Positions 6,025 through 14,702 of a stretch of DNA of 64,000 nucleotides are shown piece after piece. The translations under genes were made by a program, and so were the position numbers. The notes under the pieces are model-generated. The model ran no database searches and was not told the origin of the DNA. It saw only the letters and a list, made by a program, of their open reading frames with translations. Numbering within the stretch: position 1 is the stretch's first letter; every line of letters starts with the position of its first letter. This stretch comes from CAYVIB01 sp964451365 (lineage in GTDB: Bacteria; Pseudomonadota; Gammaproteobacteria; Pseudomonadales; Cellvibrionaceae), in assembly GCA_964451365.1 (NCBI GenBank), contig CAYVIB010000013.1, forward strand, positions 1-64,000. The letters run 5' to 3'.

Positions 6025-8457
6025 TTAGTTGAAGGTACAGCTGACAGGCGGCACCTGCGCGCTGCCGCTGCCGTTTGTGCCCTGGATACCGACCGAAACT
6101 ATCTGGCCGGGCAGCACACCGTTGTTCCAACCGGCACCGGTGACGGTATACGGATCGTCGCTGATCATCGTGCCGTTCCAGATATTGGTGACTTGCGAAC
6201 CGTCGGTGTATTCCCAGGTGGCAGTCCAGCTTTGAATCGGGGTGTCACTGTCGTTGTGGACGCGTATTTCCGCAACAAACCCCTGTCCCCAGTCATTGAG
6301 CACGGCGTACTCACAGTAGGGGCCTTCCGCTTCGCCTGGTAAAACCTCGATGGTAATGCTCGCAGTGGAGTAAGTGGTGGAGTTGCATTGGTCGGAGGCG
6401 TAGCCGACACCGGAGGTAACAGTATAAGTTCCGGGCTCCGTAAACGTGTAGCTTATCGTCAGAACATCCTCGGCGACCCGCTCGCCTTCAACGTTCCAGT
6501 TCACGCTGTCCCATCCACCGGTGCCCGGCACGGTGCTGAAGTTTACCGTCAGTGGCGCGGTGCCCGAGGTAATATCCGCCGTCAACTGGTGGGGTGGAGG
6601 CGGTGTGGGGGTGGGTGATGGCAATGGATAGGGAACAACCACATCCTGTACCACCGTATCGCTGGCACCGGCGGGATCGGTAACGGTCAGGCTCACCGGA
6701 ACGACATCCCCGGGCGCAGCCTGCATTTGCCGGGTTACCTTAACGCCGGTGGCGGTGGCGCCGCCGGGAAACGCCCATTGGTAATCCAGTTGATCACCGT
6801 CCGGATCGTAGCTGGTGGAGGCGTCGAAGATAAGCGCCTGCAGCGTGGTACAGAGGCGGGTGTCCTGCTCGTAACTGAAATCGGCCACCGGTGCGGAGTT
6901 GGTGTCACCGGCCGGCACGGTTACTTCAACAGATTGGTTTACGAGATGGCCGCCGGTGGAATCCGAGCCATTATCCATCGCCCGCAAAGTGACTGCATAC
7001 GTGCCCGCTTCCGCGTAAGTGTGAGCTTCCACATCGGTGGCTTGTGTAGCCTGGCTGCCATCGCCCCAGAAGAACGTCATATTGATGTTGTCGCCATCCG
7101 GATCACTGCTGCCGGAGGCATCGCACACCACGTCCAGCGATCCGGGTTCGGCTGCGCATACCAGCTCCAGAGCCGGCGGCAGGCCGTTGCCAATGGCATC
7201 GAAGTCGATGGTGGCACTGGTGCTCAGGCTGGAGTCGGGATCTTCAACCGTCAGGGTAATCGAATACGTGCCGGATTCCACGTACTCGTGGGTCGCGGCT
7301 GACGAACTTTCGGTGGTCGAGCCGTCTCCCCATTGCCAGAAGTATTGCAGGGGCGCCGCGCCGGTATCCCCGCTGCGCGGGTGGTAGACGTCGACCGAGC
7401 AGGCCGTCAGCCGGCGGGAGCCCAGAAGCTGCGAAGCGAAATCGTCAACGTACATAACGGTGTTTTCGCAGCTGAATCCCAACTCGGCGGTATCGTCTTC
7501 CGCCAACACATACGTTTTGGTCAGCGATTTAATGTGGCTGCCGTCGCCGATATGCAGGCGGACAGTGTATTCTCCCGGCGAATCATAGGTGTGGCTGGAT
7601 GTTACGCCGTGAGTCACCACGTCCGTCTCCCATTCCCAGGCGTAAACCAGGTTATCGCCGTCGGGATCGGTGGTGGCGGAGGCGTCGCAACTGATCGCGA
7701 GGTTTTCAATGTCGGTGGCGCAGGTGAAATTAACTTCCGGCGCCTCGCCGATACCAACCGCCTCTATTGTGTGGCTGCCCGATGTTTCATTGGTGCCATC
7801 GCCTACCGTGCCGATTACGGTGTAGCTTCCGCTTTCGGTGTAGGTGAAACCATAAAAGCCGCCGGTGGCATTGCTTTCCGGCTCCCGACCGTCGCCATAA
7901 TCGAAGGTATAGCTGAGCGCATCACCTTCGGGGTCAGTGGCTTCGATCGTGCAAAAGTTTTGCGGAAGGGTAACGGAAATTCCAAGCCTGAAGTAATCGC
8001 CCACCGATGTGGAAGAGGTGCAGCTAAAACTTTCTATCACGGGAGCCTGGTTCCCTTCCGGTTCCGTTGCGCACGCGCCGCCAAACTCGGGAATTTCCAA
8101 CTCGCCATCCGTTTTTTTCAGTTGCACGCCGATCGAAATCGACTGCCCCGGTTGCAGAATCAGGTTCCACGATGGCCCGGAAAATGTGTAGGGATTGTTG
8201 CCCGTTACGCTACCGTTCCAAACGTTGGTCACGCTGACCTGCGTTCTCCATTCGCCGATGATATTCTCAACTTCCTCGGGCTCGGTACCGGTGTTGGTAA
8301 CTATAATTTCCCCGGTTCCGCCGGTGCTCCACTCGTTGGTGATATGGAATTCACAGCTAAGGCCGGCAAAAGCGCGGACTGTAAAACCACATAGCAAAAT
8401 CAGAAACAAAGTACGCGGGAAAAAGAATCTGTGCGAGCTTTTATGCTTTTTGACCAT
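6025..8457 (-). CDS. Secreted CBM2-PKD-CBM2 protein without catalytic domain
   Basis: An 810-residue exported protein made only of binding and spacer modules. A signal peptide (1-31) is followed by a family 2 carbohydrate-binding module (about 34-120) starting SCEFHITNEW. Then come about five to six PKD domains (about 140-705) with repeated DPDGD, WGDGS and T-Y-x-x-x-G-x-Y-x-V motifs, broken by a Pro/Thr linker near 620. A second CBM2 (about 715-810) has the classical exposed tryptophans (NDWGQGF, NIWNGTM, GAGWNNG) and Cys at both ends. No glycosidase, lyase, protease or dockerin domain is visible. It may adhere to cellulose or chitin, or act as a scaffold. The ATG at 8457 is favoured over 8496 by the AGAGAGG/AAGGA ribosome site and signal peptide. 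Confidence 0.85.
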   Translation of the reverse strand: MVKKHKSSHRFFFPRTLFLILLCGFTVRAFAGLSCEFHITNEWSTGGTGEIIVTNTGTEPEEVENIIGEWRTQVSVTNVWNGSVTGNNPYTFSGPSWNLILQPGQSISIGVQLKKTDGELEIPEFGGACATEPEGNQAPVIESFSCTSSTSVGDYFRLGISVTLPQNFCTIEATDPEGDALSYTFDYGDGREPESNATGGFYGFTYTESGSYTVIGTVGDGTNETSGSHTIEAVGIGEAPEVNFTCATDIENLAISCDASATTDPDGDNLVYAWEWETDVVTHGVTSSHTYDSPGEYTVRLHIGDGSHIKSLTKTYVLAEDDTAELGFSCENTVMYVDDFASQLLGSRRLTACSVDVYHPRSGDTGAAPLQYFWQWGDGSTTESSSAATHEYVESGTYSITLTVEDPDSSLSTSATIDFDAIGNGLPPALELVCAAEPGSLDVVCDASGSSDPDGDNINMTFFWGDGSQATQATDVEAHTYAEAGTYAVTLRAMDNGSDSTGGHLVNQSVEVTVPAGDTNSAPVADFSYEQDTRLCTTLQALIFDASTSYDPDGDQLDYQWAFPGGATATGVKVTRQMQAAPGDVVPVSLTVTDPAGASDTVVQDVVVPYPLPSPTPTPPPPHQLTADITSGTAPLTVNFSTVPGTGGWDSVNWNVEGERVAEDVLTISYTFTEPGTYTVTSGVGYASDQCNSTTYSTASITIEVLPGEAEGPYCEYAVLNDWGQGFVAEIRVHNDSDTPIQSWTATWEYTDGSQVTNIWNGTMISDDPYTVTGAGWNNGVLPGQIVSVGIQGTNGSGSAQVPPVSCTFN

Positions 8458-9044
8458 TATCCTTACCTCTCTATTTTTGGTTTGTCTTTCAAACATGAAA
8501 AATCGCGGTAATGATTAAACGAATTGCAACAAATAACCGTCGGCGCGATTCAAACGACTAAACGTCTGTTTTTCTGATGTCTCCGACGAACAGGAATCGA
8601 GCTGGCAGGACAAGGCAGTCGAAATACTTCCATGACGGAGGGGAAATCAGATGCCAAATGCACGGCATCTACAACGACCGTCCTCATCATAGCAGCATGT
8701 TTGATAAATTAAGTATTTTGAAATCGCATTTTGAATCTGTAGTTTTGTCACTGAAATTTAAAACAGCGCCGCCGTTTGGTTTGCGATTCAGCTGACGCGA
8801 AAAGAGTATGAAAGGGAATGACAGGAGTGGGCGTCCGGCAAATATTTCGTGAAAAGATACTAACCCGGCGGGCAAATCTCTCTTTCTGATATAGTTGCCC
8901 GCCACCCCTTAAAAATCCGGGATTTGGGGTTCGCGCTGGCCCGTCGGCCAGCGGCGGTGATCTCCTGCACCCGCTATTAACCCGGCATATTTATTGCCGG
9001 GTTGGTAGTTAAAATAAACGCTAAATACAGGGTTGCGTTCCGGT
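8458..9044. promoter_or_regulatory. Divergent intergenic region with a 9-bp hairpin
   Basis: This region of about 590 nt separates the minus-strand CBM2/PKD gene from the plus-strand gene at 9045, so it must hold both promoters. The one structure I can support is a perfect hairpin at 8979-9003 (9-bp stem AACCCGGCA / TGCCGGGTT, 7-nt AT loop), about 40 nt before the downstream start codon. No T tract follows, so it is more likely a regulatory hairpin than a terminator. No coding potential was recognised in 8500-8970. Confidence 0.35.
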
Positions 9045-9848
9045 ATGTCTCGATCAATGATGAAGCTCCTCCTGCCCGGATTGCTCTGGCCAATACTGGC
9101 GGGCGCCGAGATGGATGCCGGCTGGCAACTGCGGGTCCGGAATTGGGAGGACTCCGGTTTCAAAGAAAATGGCAGTAAACCCATAAGCCGCACGGAGTAC
9201 GCTGCCGGTTACCGTTGGCAAGCCGGGGAAGTAAAACTGGGCGCGTACTACGCTCATCAGCCTGTCCTGGTTCGCGATGGCGAACCCGCTCACAATGGCT
9301 ATTTTCATCAGCTGGATATTCAGGCCCTGCGCGGATACGCCGGGACGAAAGTGCGGATAGAGGCGGGTATCCATGGGTCATCGAACATGTTCAAATACGG
9401 TGACTTTCACTGCGGGGCGGCGATTTTACATTTCTCCGTCTTACATCCCGTAAAATCGATTGACGCGCATATTGGGCTGGGAGGAGATCACCGGTTCGGT
9501 CAATTCAAACTCTATCCCCGTTTTCGCCGGGAGTATGAGCTGCGACAAAACAGTAAAATAACTTTCGATCTTCCAATTGCAATAGCGTGGCATAATGAGA
9601 AATGGCGTGTCGGCATCGAAAAGTACGGCAATAAATGGGCTGCGCTGGACAAGGAGCGAGAGGTGGAATCCGCGTTTTATTTGCAGGAATGGCGCTTAAA
9701 TGGACGCAGGCAAACCGACTCCGGCATCTATGTTGAGATGGGATATAGTTTCGATACTCAGGTAATATATCGGGACCTGTTTGCCGGCCGTCGGGAAGAG
9801 GACCTCAGTGATTCCTTTTACCTTGCGTTGGGGCTGCAGACCTTTTAA
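9045..9848 (+). CDS. Putative outer-membrane protein, unknown family
   Basis: About 267 residues with an N-terminal signal peptide (MMKLLLPGLLWPILAGA, cut near residue 21). The rest has alternating polar and aromatic strands such as YAAGYRWQAGEVKLGAYYAH, and ends in the aromatic YLALGLQTF. A final Phe is the usual signal for insertion of outer-membrane beta-barrels by BamA. Starts at 9045 (ATG) or 9057 (ATG) fit the signal peptide; the TTG at 9033 is less likely. No family was recognised. It lies 59 nt before another unknown gene, and the two may be cotranscribed. Confidence 0.6.
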   Translation: MSRSMMKLLLPGLLWPILAGAEMDAGWQLRVRNWEDSGFKENGSKPISRTEYAAGYRWQAGEVKLGAYYAHQPVLVRDGEPAHNGYFHQLDIQALRGYAGTKVRIEAGIHGSSNMFKYGDFHCGAAILHFSVLHPVKSIDAHIGLGGDHRFGQFKLYPRFRREYELRQNSKITFDLPIAIAWHNEKWRVGIEKYGNKWAALDKEREVESAFYLQEWRLNGRRQTDSGIYVEMGYSFDTQVIYRDLFAGRREEDLSDSFYLALGLQTF

Positions 9849-9907
9849 TAAAAATTACGAACGTCGTGTCAAATTATTAATAACCAAAAATCAACAAGGA
9901 AACAGCC

Positions 9908-10489
9908 ATGTTTAAACCTCAAGCGATCGACCTTATCAGCACAAGCCGCTCCAACCCAAAGATGTTTCTAAAGGCCATATTTGACGGGCTGAACTATGAC
10001 GGCTTTCGTTTCCCCACTTCCGGCAATGACGGATGTATTGATACCGCATGCATTTCCAAGGCACTTGCCGTTGTTATTCCGGGCAGTACAAAGCGCATTG
10101 CGCTGCATTTGAACTTTATGTGCACGCCGGGAGGGTACGACGGGAGTAGGGTCAATTTTAATATCCGGCATTTCCACCTTACCGCCCGCCCGTTGGCCGG
10201 CCAGACGCTTATTAACACGGCGGGGCCTTCGATGCTTACGGCAGCGGAATCGATTCATATAAATCGCAACGGCTCCTGGGGGCGGGACGATAATATCGAG
10301 CTTATGGCGCAAAAATTGGACCTGACCCGCGAGGAGCTTTTGAATTTGCTGACAAGAACGGAAGGTTACACACAGCAGTACATGCGAATGGCGGTTGACG
10401 GCATAAAGCGAGCGATTCAAACCACGGTGGGAATCAATGCCGGATCGACCACGGTTACCTGGAGTGGTAGCGATACAACATTTTTATAA
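9908..10489 (+). CDS. Uncharacterised protein, 193 aa
   Basis: I do not recognise this protein. It has a good ribosome site (AAGGAAAC, 9896-9903) and begins MFKPQAIDLIST with no signal peptide. Visible features are a loop-rich first half with G-F-R-F-P-T-S-G-N-D-G (about residues 33-43), a strand region IALHLNFMCTPGGYDGSRVNF (about 67-87), a helical block with LDLTREELLNLLTRTEGY (about 138-155), and a Ser/Thr/Gly-rich C-terminus ending SGSDTTFL. It follows the outer-membrane protein gene at 9045 in the same direction. The function cannot be inferred. Confidence 0.6.
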   Translation: MFKPQAIDLISTSRSNPKMFLKAIFDGLNYDGFRFPTSGNDGCIDTACISKALAVVIPGSTKRIALHLNFMCTPGGYDGSRVNFNIRHFHLTARPLAGQTLINTAGPSMLTAAESIHINRNGSWGRDDNIELMAQKLDLTREELLNLLTRTEGYTQQYMRMAVDGIKRAIQTTVGINAGSTTVTWSGSDTTFL

Positions 10490-10662
10490 AGAATAAAATC
10501 CATAGTCCCGGTCTTGCCAGTATTGTCCTGATGCCGCCCTTCTGTTTGGTGCCGATACCGAAAAGCGGGTAAACAATCTGGGCCCGCGCGAATATGTCCG
10601 GCACCGGGACTGGAATGGCAGCAAACAAATCATAGCCGCACTGGGTGCAAACGGAGCGCACA

Positions 10663-10788
10663 ATGGTTACAAATAGCTTGTTGTGGATCGTCGCCATCAG
10701 CAGCGGCCTTATGGCCGGGATTTATTTGGCTTTTTCAGCCGGACAGGTTTATTCCTGGCGTGTGTTGAACAGTTTTAAAACACGATAA
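10663..10788 (+). pseudogene. N-terminal remnant of a DUF1772-like membrane protein
   Basis: A 41-residue frame begins MVTNSLLWIVAISSGLMAG and continues IYLAFSAG before running out at a TAA at 10786-10788. The first transmembrane helix with the G-x-x-A-G-I-Y-x-A-F-S pattern is typical of DUF1772/anthrone-oxygenase-like proteins, which are normally about 150 residues. The remainder is missing. The rest of 10490-11043 contains nothing else I can support. Confidence 0.4.
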
Positions 10789-11043
10789 GCGCGCATTATT
10801 ATTCGGCGACCCTGATACAGCAGATTCCGACAATAATTTCCTTTTCATAGAGGGGGTGTTGTAGCAAGTCAATCGCACTTCAATCGGAGTTGCTGAAATT
10901 CTACCTGCACCACAAATCAAACCCAATCTGGCGCGAATTGTTCATTCCTCTTCATTCTTGTGTTTTGCCGCACAGTGGTTGCACCGTCTGGTGTGATTTA
11001 TTGTCAGGCAAGCTCAAGAAGCTGTTGTATCGGAGTGAACAAA

Positions 11044-11760
11044 TTGAAATACAAACTTGTAGTCGCCGTAGCGGCGGTCGTTATTCTAAGTTCGGCCTAC
11101 GCTTTTTGGCAGAACGATAAAAGTCCCTTACCTGTTGTTGCCGGCAACGGAACCAATCAACCCGCGCAAGCGGTAAATCAGTTACCGGGTGCGCCACAGT
11201 CAGCGAATCAAAAACCTCAAGTGGTTGCCGGTGTGAGTAAAAAATCCAAATCCCCGAATACCTCACTGGATTCCCTTCCCGTTCCCGCACCTGTCGATGA
11301 TTCCACGCAAGCCCTGCCGGACACTGTGCACTTGTGGCAGCCGGAGGAAAATGACCCGAATACCACCGTTGACGGACTCCCCGCCACGCGCCTTCGGGTC
11401 GATCCGGAACGGCTTCGCCAGTTTCACGTGGGGCAGACGTTGACACTGGAGATACCGCAAGAGGGCACTGCATTCGAAGCGCAAATTACCAGCACGCATA
11501 ACAATCCCACGGGTGTAAAAGTGTGGCGGGCGGATATCGCCGACGCGCTTGAAGAGGCGGGAGTGATTATTACGCAAGGCAAGCTCCAGACGCATATGGT
11601 CATTGCTAGCGAGCAGGGCAACTATTCGGTGGTAATCGATAACAAAACGGGCGAAAGCACGCTGATTGACGAAAGCGAAATCAACGCCCGCCAGGCACCG
11701 TTTGACGATGGCATTGCTGTCGGGCCGCCCGAGGAGTCCACTCTTCCGCCAATAAATTAA
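11044..11760 (+). CDS. Membrane-anchored periplasmic protein upstream of metalloprotease
   Basis: From a TTG start at 11044 (GGAG at 11032-11035, 8 nt spacing) this gives 238 residues. There is a signal anchor (about 3-20), a long Pro/Ala/Gln/Ser-rich linker (about 25-85) and a compact C-terminal domain (about 95-215). In that domain L-R-V-D-P-E-R-L-R-Q, V-W-R-A-D and H-M-V-I-A-S-E-Q-G-N-Y resemble propeptide or inhibitor-type folds of secreted proteases. It is 44 nt from the metzincin gene in the same direction. I infer a role in folding, inhibition or activation of that protease, comparable to a detached prodomain. A longer start at 10960 is possible but lacks a ribosome site. Confidence 0.6.
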   Translation: MKYKLVVAVAAVVILSSAYAFWQNDKSPLPVVAGNGTNQPAQAVNQLPGAPQSANQKPQVVAGVSKKSKSPNTSLDSLPVPAPVDDSTQALPDTVHLWQPEENDPNTTVDGLPATRLRVDPERLRQFHVGQTLTLEIPQEGTAFEAQITSTHNNPTGVKVWRADIADALEEAGVIITQGKLQTHMVIASEQGNYSVVIDNKTGESTLIDESEINARQAPFDDGIAVGPPEESTLPPIN

Positions 11761-11804
11761 CAGTAACAACAAAGCAGTAACCAAAAAACAAAAAGGTAGT
11801 ACCC

Positions 11805-13598
11805 ATGAATATTAAAACCCTGAAGCGCCTGACTGCCGCCACCGGCCTGACCGCGTGCACTCTGGCGAGCACAACCGTTGCCGCCGAAGTCGTCGATATA
11901 CTGGTGCTGTATACGCCCGAAGCACTGCAAACGCGAAACGGCGCGGATATCGATGCACGCATCTCGTCATATATCACGTACGCCAACGATGCTTACAGCA
12001 ACAGCCAGGTGGATATGCAATTACGCCTGGTGGGCTCGGCGCTTTTGGATGAGCCCTACGACTTTGTCAACGAATCCAACCTGAGTAACTTCCGCAGAAA
12101 TTCGACGGTGGCGAACCTGAGGCGCGAACACGGCGCCGACGCGGTGGTTCTGCTGAACCTGCGCCAGGAAATGTCCAACGGCTATGTCTGCGGTATCGGC
12201 TACATTCCGTCCGGGGATAGCGGCAGCGGCCAGTTGTACAGCAATGCGTCATCAGTCGCCTACAGCCTGGTGGGTATTGACTGCGGCGTTAATACGTTCG
12301 CGCATGAGCTTGGCCACAACATGAGCCTCGGCCACTCCTATGTGCAAGGCAGCAACGGCGGCGTCTGGCCGTGGGCGCGCGGCCACGGGGTGCAGGGCTT
12401 GTTCAGTACGGTGATGGCGTACCCCCACGCCTATGGCACCTACCGCCAGCTGCCGGTTTTCTCCAACCCTCGAATCAACAGCTGCCAGGGGCAGGCCTGC
12501 GGCGTGGACAAAAACCAAAACGATGGCGCGGACTCGGCAGCGAATCTGACCGCGCTTGCATCACAAATTGCCGCGTTTATGCCGACCGTACACGTTATCG
12601 ATGACGGCGGCGATGATGATGGTGATGACGATACACCGCCATCCAATACCCCCTGCGAAAAAGATCCGGTAGCGGGCAACCTGTTGGTGAATGGCGAATT
12701 CGATTCACTTGATGGCTGGCAAAGCGGTTTCGGCCTTTCCTCCCTGAGTATTAAAGCGCTGCCCGCCAGTGGTTGTGTCGACAATGCACTTGTGGTGGGT
12801 GATCGCACGCAGTATTACAGCAGCGTCTATCAGTCCACCAGTGGCAAATTAACCGTAGGCAACACCTACCAAATGAACGCGAAGTTCGGCATTGCCGGCG
12901 GTAGCCGGGAAACGGTTCGGGTGGCCCTGCGTGTAAGATCCTCCTGGGGAAGTCGCTATGCTTACCTGGACCCGATTTCCGTCACCGCCAGTGAGCTGAC
13001 CTCCTATCAACAAAGTTTCACTCTTAGTTCCGGCGATGTCGATGGAATACTGATTTACGGTCCGGCCGCGGGCGTGGATATCGTGATGGATAGCCTGTCG
13101 ATCGTGCCGGTAAACAGCGCGAATTCGGAAACAGTAAGAGGGTTAACCGAGGCAGTTCAGGTGGTTAACGAGCAATTCGAATTGAGCGCCAACGGCTGGC
13201 GATCCTACTACGGCGGCAAACTGGCTTACACCGCAGATGCCAGTACCGGTAAATACAGCCTGCGGGCGAGCAAACGCAAAAGCGAATACGCCGGTCCCGC
13301 ACTCGATGCAACCGGTGCATTGCAGGCGAATGCCAGTTACCAATTAAACGCTTCGGTTAAAGTGTTGGGCTCGACTTCGCAACAACCGGTGCAGGCGTGG
13401 CTTTACTACGTGGACAACAGCGGCGGTCATTGGCAGAAACTCGCGATGGCCTCGGCGCCGGTGGGTGTTTGGCAACCCCTGGAAGGACAATTCGCGATTG
13501 ATGCCGATGGCGATATCTCCCGCGCGCGCCTGCACATTCTGGGACCCGAGGCGAAGCACTCGATTCAGCTGGATAACCTGGTGATTGAACGTCTTTAG
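11805..13598 (+). CDS. Secreted reprolysin-like metzincin metalloprotease with C-terminal binding modules
   Basis: A 597-residue exported zinc protease. It has a signal peptide (1-27, cut after VAA) and a catalytic domain (about 28-265) opening VVDILVLYTPEA. The full metzincin zinc motif HELGHNMSLGH starts at His167 (His167, His171 and His177 bind zinc; Glu168 is the base). A Met-turn TVMAYPHAYG lies about 30 residues later. An Asp-rich linker (about 266-282) leads to two jelly-roll, CBM4/9-like modules (about 292-435 and 445-597), each starting with an N-G-x-F/F-E-L plus W motif. It has no prodomain of its own; the gene just upstream may supply one. It is likely to attack proteins while bound to polysaccharide. 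Confidence 0.85.
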   Translation: MNIKTLKRLTAATGLTACTLASTTVAAEVVDILVLYTPEALQTRNGADIDARISSYITYANDAYSNSQVDMQLRLVGSALLDEPYDFVNESNLSNFRRNSTVANLRREHGADAVVLLNLRQEMSNGYVCGIGYIPSGDSGSGQLYSNASSVAYSLVGIDCGVNTFAHELGHNMSLGHSYVQGSNGGVWPWARGHGVQGLFSTVMAYPHAYGTYRQLPVFSNPRINSCQGQACGVDKNQNDGADSAANLTALASQIAAFMPTVHVIDDGGDDDGDDDTPPSNTPCEKDPVAGNLLVNGEFDSLDGWQSGFGLSSLSIKALPASGCVDNALVVGDRTQYYSSVYQSTSGKLTVGNTYQMNAKFGIAGGSRETVRVALRVRSSWGSRYAYLDPISVTASELTSYQQSFTLSSGDVDGILIYGPAAGVDIVMDSLSIVPVNSANSETVRGLTEAVQVVNEQFELSANGWRSYYGGKLAYTADASTGKYSLRASKRKSEYAGPALDATGALQANASYQLNASVKVLGSTSQQPVQAWLYYVDNSGGHWQKLAMASAPVGVWQPLEGQFAIDADGDISRARLHILGPEAKHSIQLDNLVIERL

Positions 13599-13664
13599 GA
13601 AGTTTTGGGACAGGGAGCGTCCGGTTTCCGCTTCTCCATTTGCGGTATTCCAGCGCCCCAAAAG

Positions 13665-13685
13665 TGCTGACATTTATTGTCAGCA
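13665..13685. repeat. Perfect inverted repeat
   Basis: TGCTGACA (13665-13672) and TGTCAGCA (13678-13685) are exact reverse complements around a 5-nt TTTAT loop. They lie 67 nt downstream of the protease and about 80 nt before the SRPBCC gene. There is no T tract, so it could be a weak terminator stem or an operator for the downstream gene. Confidence 0.4.
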
Positions 13686-13766
13686 AGTTGCAAACGGGAT
13701 GTAGGACCGGATTTACCGTTACGTTATTCTTACAACCTAAGTTAGTTTGCTAAAGGAGACAAACGC

Positions 13767-14201
13767 GTGACGATCGATACTAATTTGTTTATAAGCCGCT
13801 CCGCCACCTTGCGCGCCAAAAAGACGCGTGTTTGGGAGGTGCTTACCCATCCCGACTTAATCAAACAGTATCTTTTCGGAGCGAAAACCGTTACTGACTG
13901 GCAGGTGGGAAATCCAATAGTCTTTCAGGGTGAAGTACAGGGGCAGGTATGGCAGGACAAAGGGACGATTCTGGAAAATGTTCCGGGTGAGCGCATAAGT
14001 TATAGCTACTGGAGTGGTTACTGCGGCCTTGAAGATGTGCCTGAAAATTATGGAACGGTCGTCTATACGCTTGACGAAGTTGCCGAAGGAACCGTTTTAA
14101 ATGTCACGCAACGTGGTTATGTCGATGAAAAATCCCGCGACAGTTCGGACGCCGGCTGGAAACAGGTTTTGGACCAGATAAAAAAAATCGCGGAAAATTG
14201 A
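13767..14201 (+). CDS. SRPBCC (AHSA1-type) domain protein
   Basis: A 144-residue single-domain protein of the START/SRPBCC superfamily, whose members hold small hydrophobic ligands in a deep cavity. The N-terminal strand and helix ISRSATLRAKKTRVWEVLTH are followed by the I-K-Q-Y-L-F-G element and a W-Q-V-G-N-P-I strand typical of AHSA1-like proteins. The last helix is GWKQVLDQIKKIAE. The GTG start is set by AAAGGAG (13752-13758) at proper spacing. The ligand is unknown. It converges with the lpoP-like gene, 69 nt apart. Confidence 0.8.
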   Translation: MTIDTNLFISRSATLRAKKTRVWEVLTHPDLIKQYLFGAKTVTDWQVGNPIVFQGEVQGQVWQDKGTILENVPGERISYSYWSGYCGLEDVPENYGTVVYTLDEVAEGTVLNVTQRGYVDEKSRDSSDAGWKQVLDQIKKIAEN

Positions 14202-14270
14202 CAGCGCAAAAATTTAACGCTGTTTTTGGCCGCTTTAACTATTCCTCCGCATCCCATCCACCCCGCCAGT

Positions 14271-14687
14271 TCAATAACTGCCCGCTTTGGCGTAAGCCTC
14301 CTGCGCCCCCTGGTGATTGCCCTGCTCTTTACGTGCATCCCCCACCAGGGACCAAAGTTGCTTGCGCAGGTACCCGTCATTACTCGCGTAGCTGTTGCCA
14401 CGCAGCGCCAGGCTTTCGGCTTCGCGATAGTTGCCTTGCGCGTAGTTAAGTTCCGCCAGCTCTTTCCAGAGATGGCCATTACCGGGCTCAATACGCAGCG
14501 CCCTTTCCAGGGCGGAACCGGCACTTTCAAAATCGCCGCGATTGCGATGTTGCCTGGCGGTATCGACAAGCGAAATTACCGCCTGGTTGGAGGAAACAGG
14601 ATTTTGTACCAGCGGCATCGTGGTGGAACAGGCGTACAAAGACGCTATGAATATGGCGAAGAAGACTCTTTTGTACAATTGCAACAT
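14271..14687 (-). CDS. lpoP: TPR lipoprotein, probable PBP1b activator LpoP
   Basis: A 138-residue outer-membrane lipoprotein with a signal peptide ending in the lipobox LYACS (Cys20). Two to three tetratricopeptide repeats follow (about 45-130: RGDFESAGSALERALRIEPG, then a G-N-Y-R-E-A-E unit, then a G-N-H-Q-G-A-Q unit). It starts 15 nt after the end of mrcB on the same strand. In Pseudomonas aeruginosa a TPR lipoprotein of this sort, LpoP, is needed for PBP1b activity; the same gene pairing and architecture suggest the same job here. Identity with LpoP is inferred from context, not alignment. Confidence 0.75.
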   Translation of the reverse strand: MLQLYKRVFFAIFIASLYACSTTMPLVQNPVSSNQAVISLVDTARQHRNRGDFESAGSALERALRIEPGNGHLWKELAELNYAQGNYREAESLALRGNSYASNDGYLRKQLWSLVGDARKEQGNHQGAQEAYAKAGSY

Positions 14688-14702
14688 GGTGAATCCCGGA
14701 GT

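Noticed and set aside
7333..8394. Long plus-strand open frame of 353 codons
   Set aside because: It lies antisense to the CBM2/PKD gene, is Arg/Gly/Val-rich without domains, and has no ribosome site. GC-biased codons of the true gene keep the opposite frame open.
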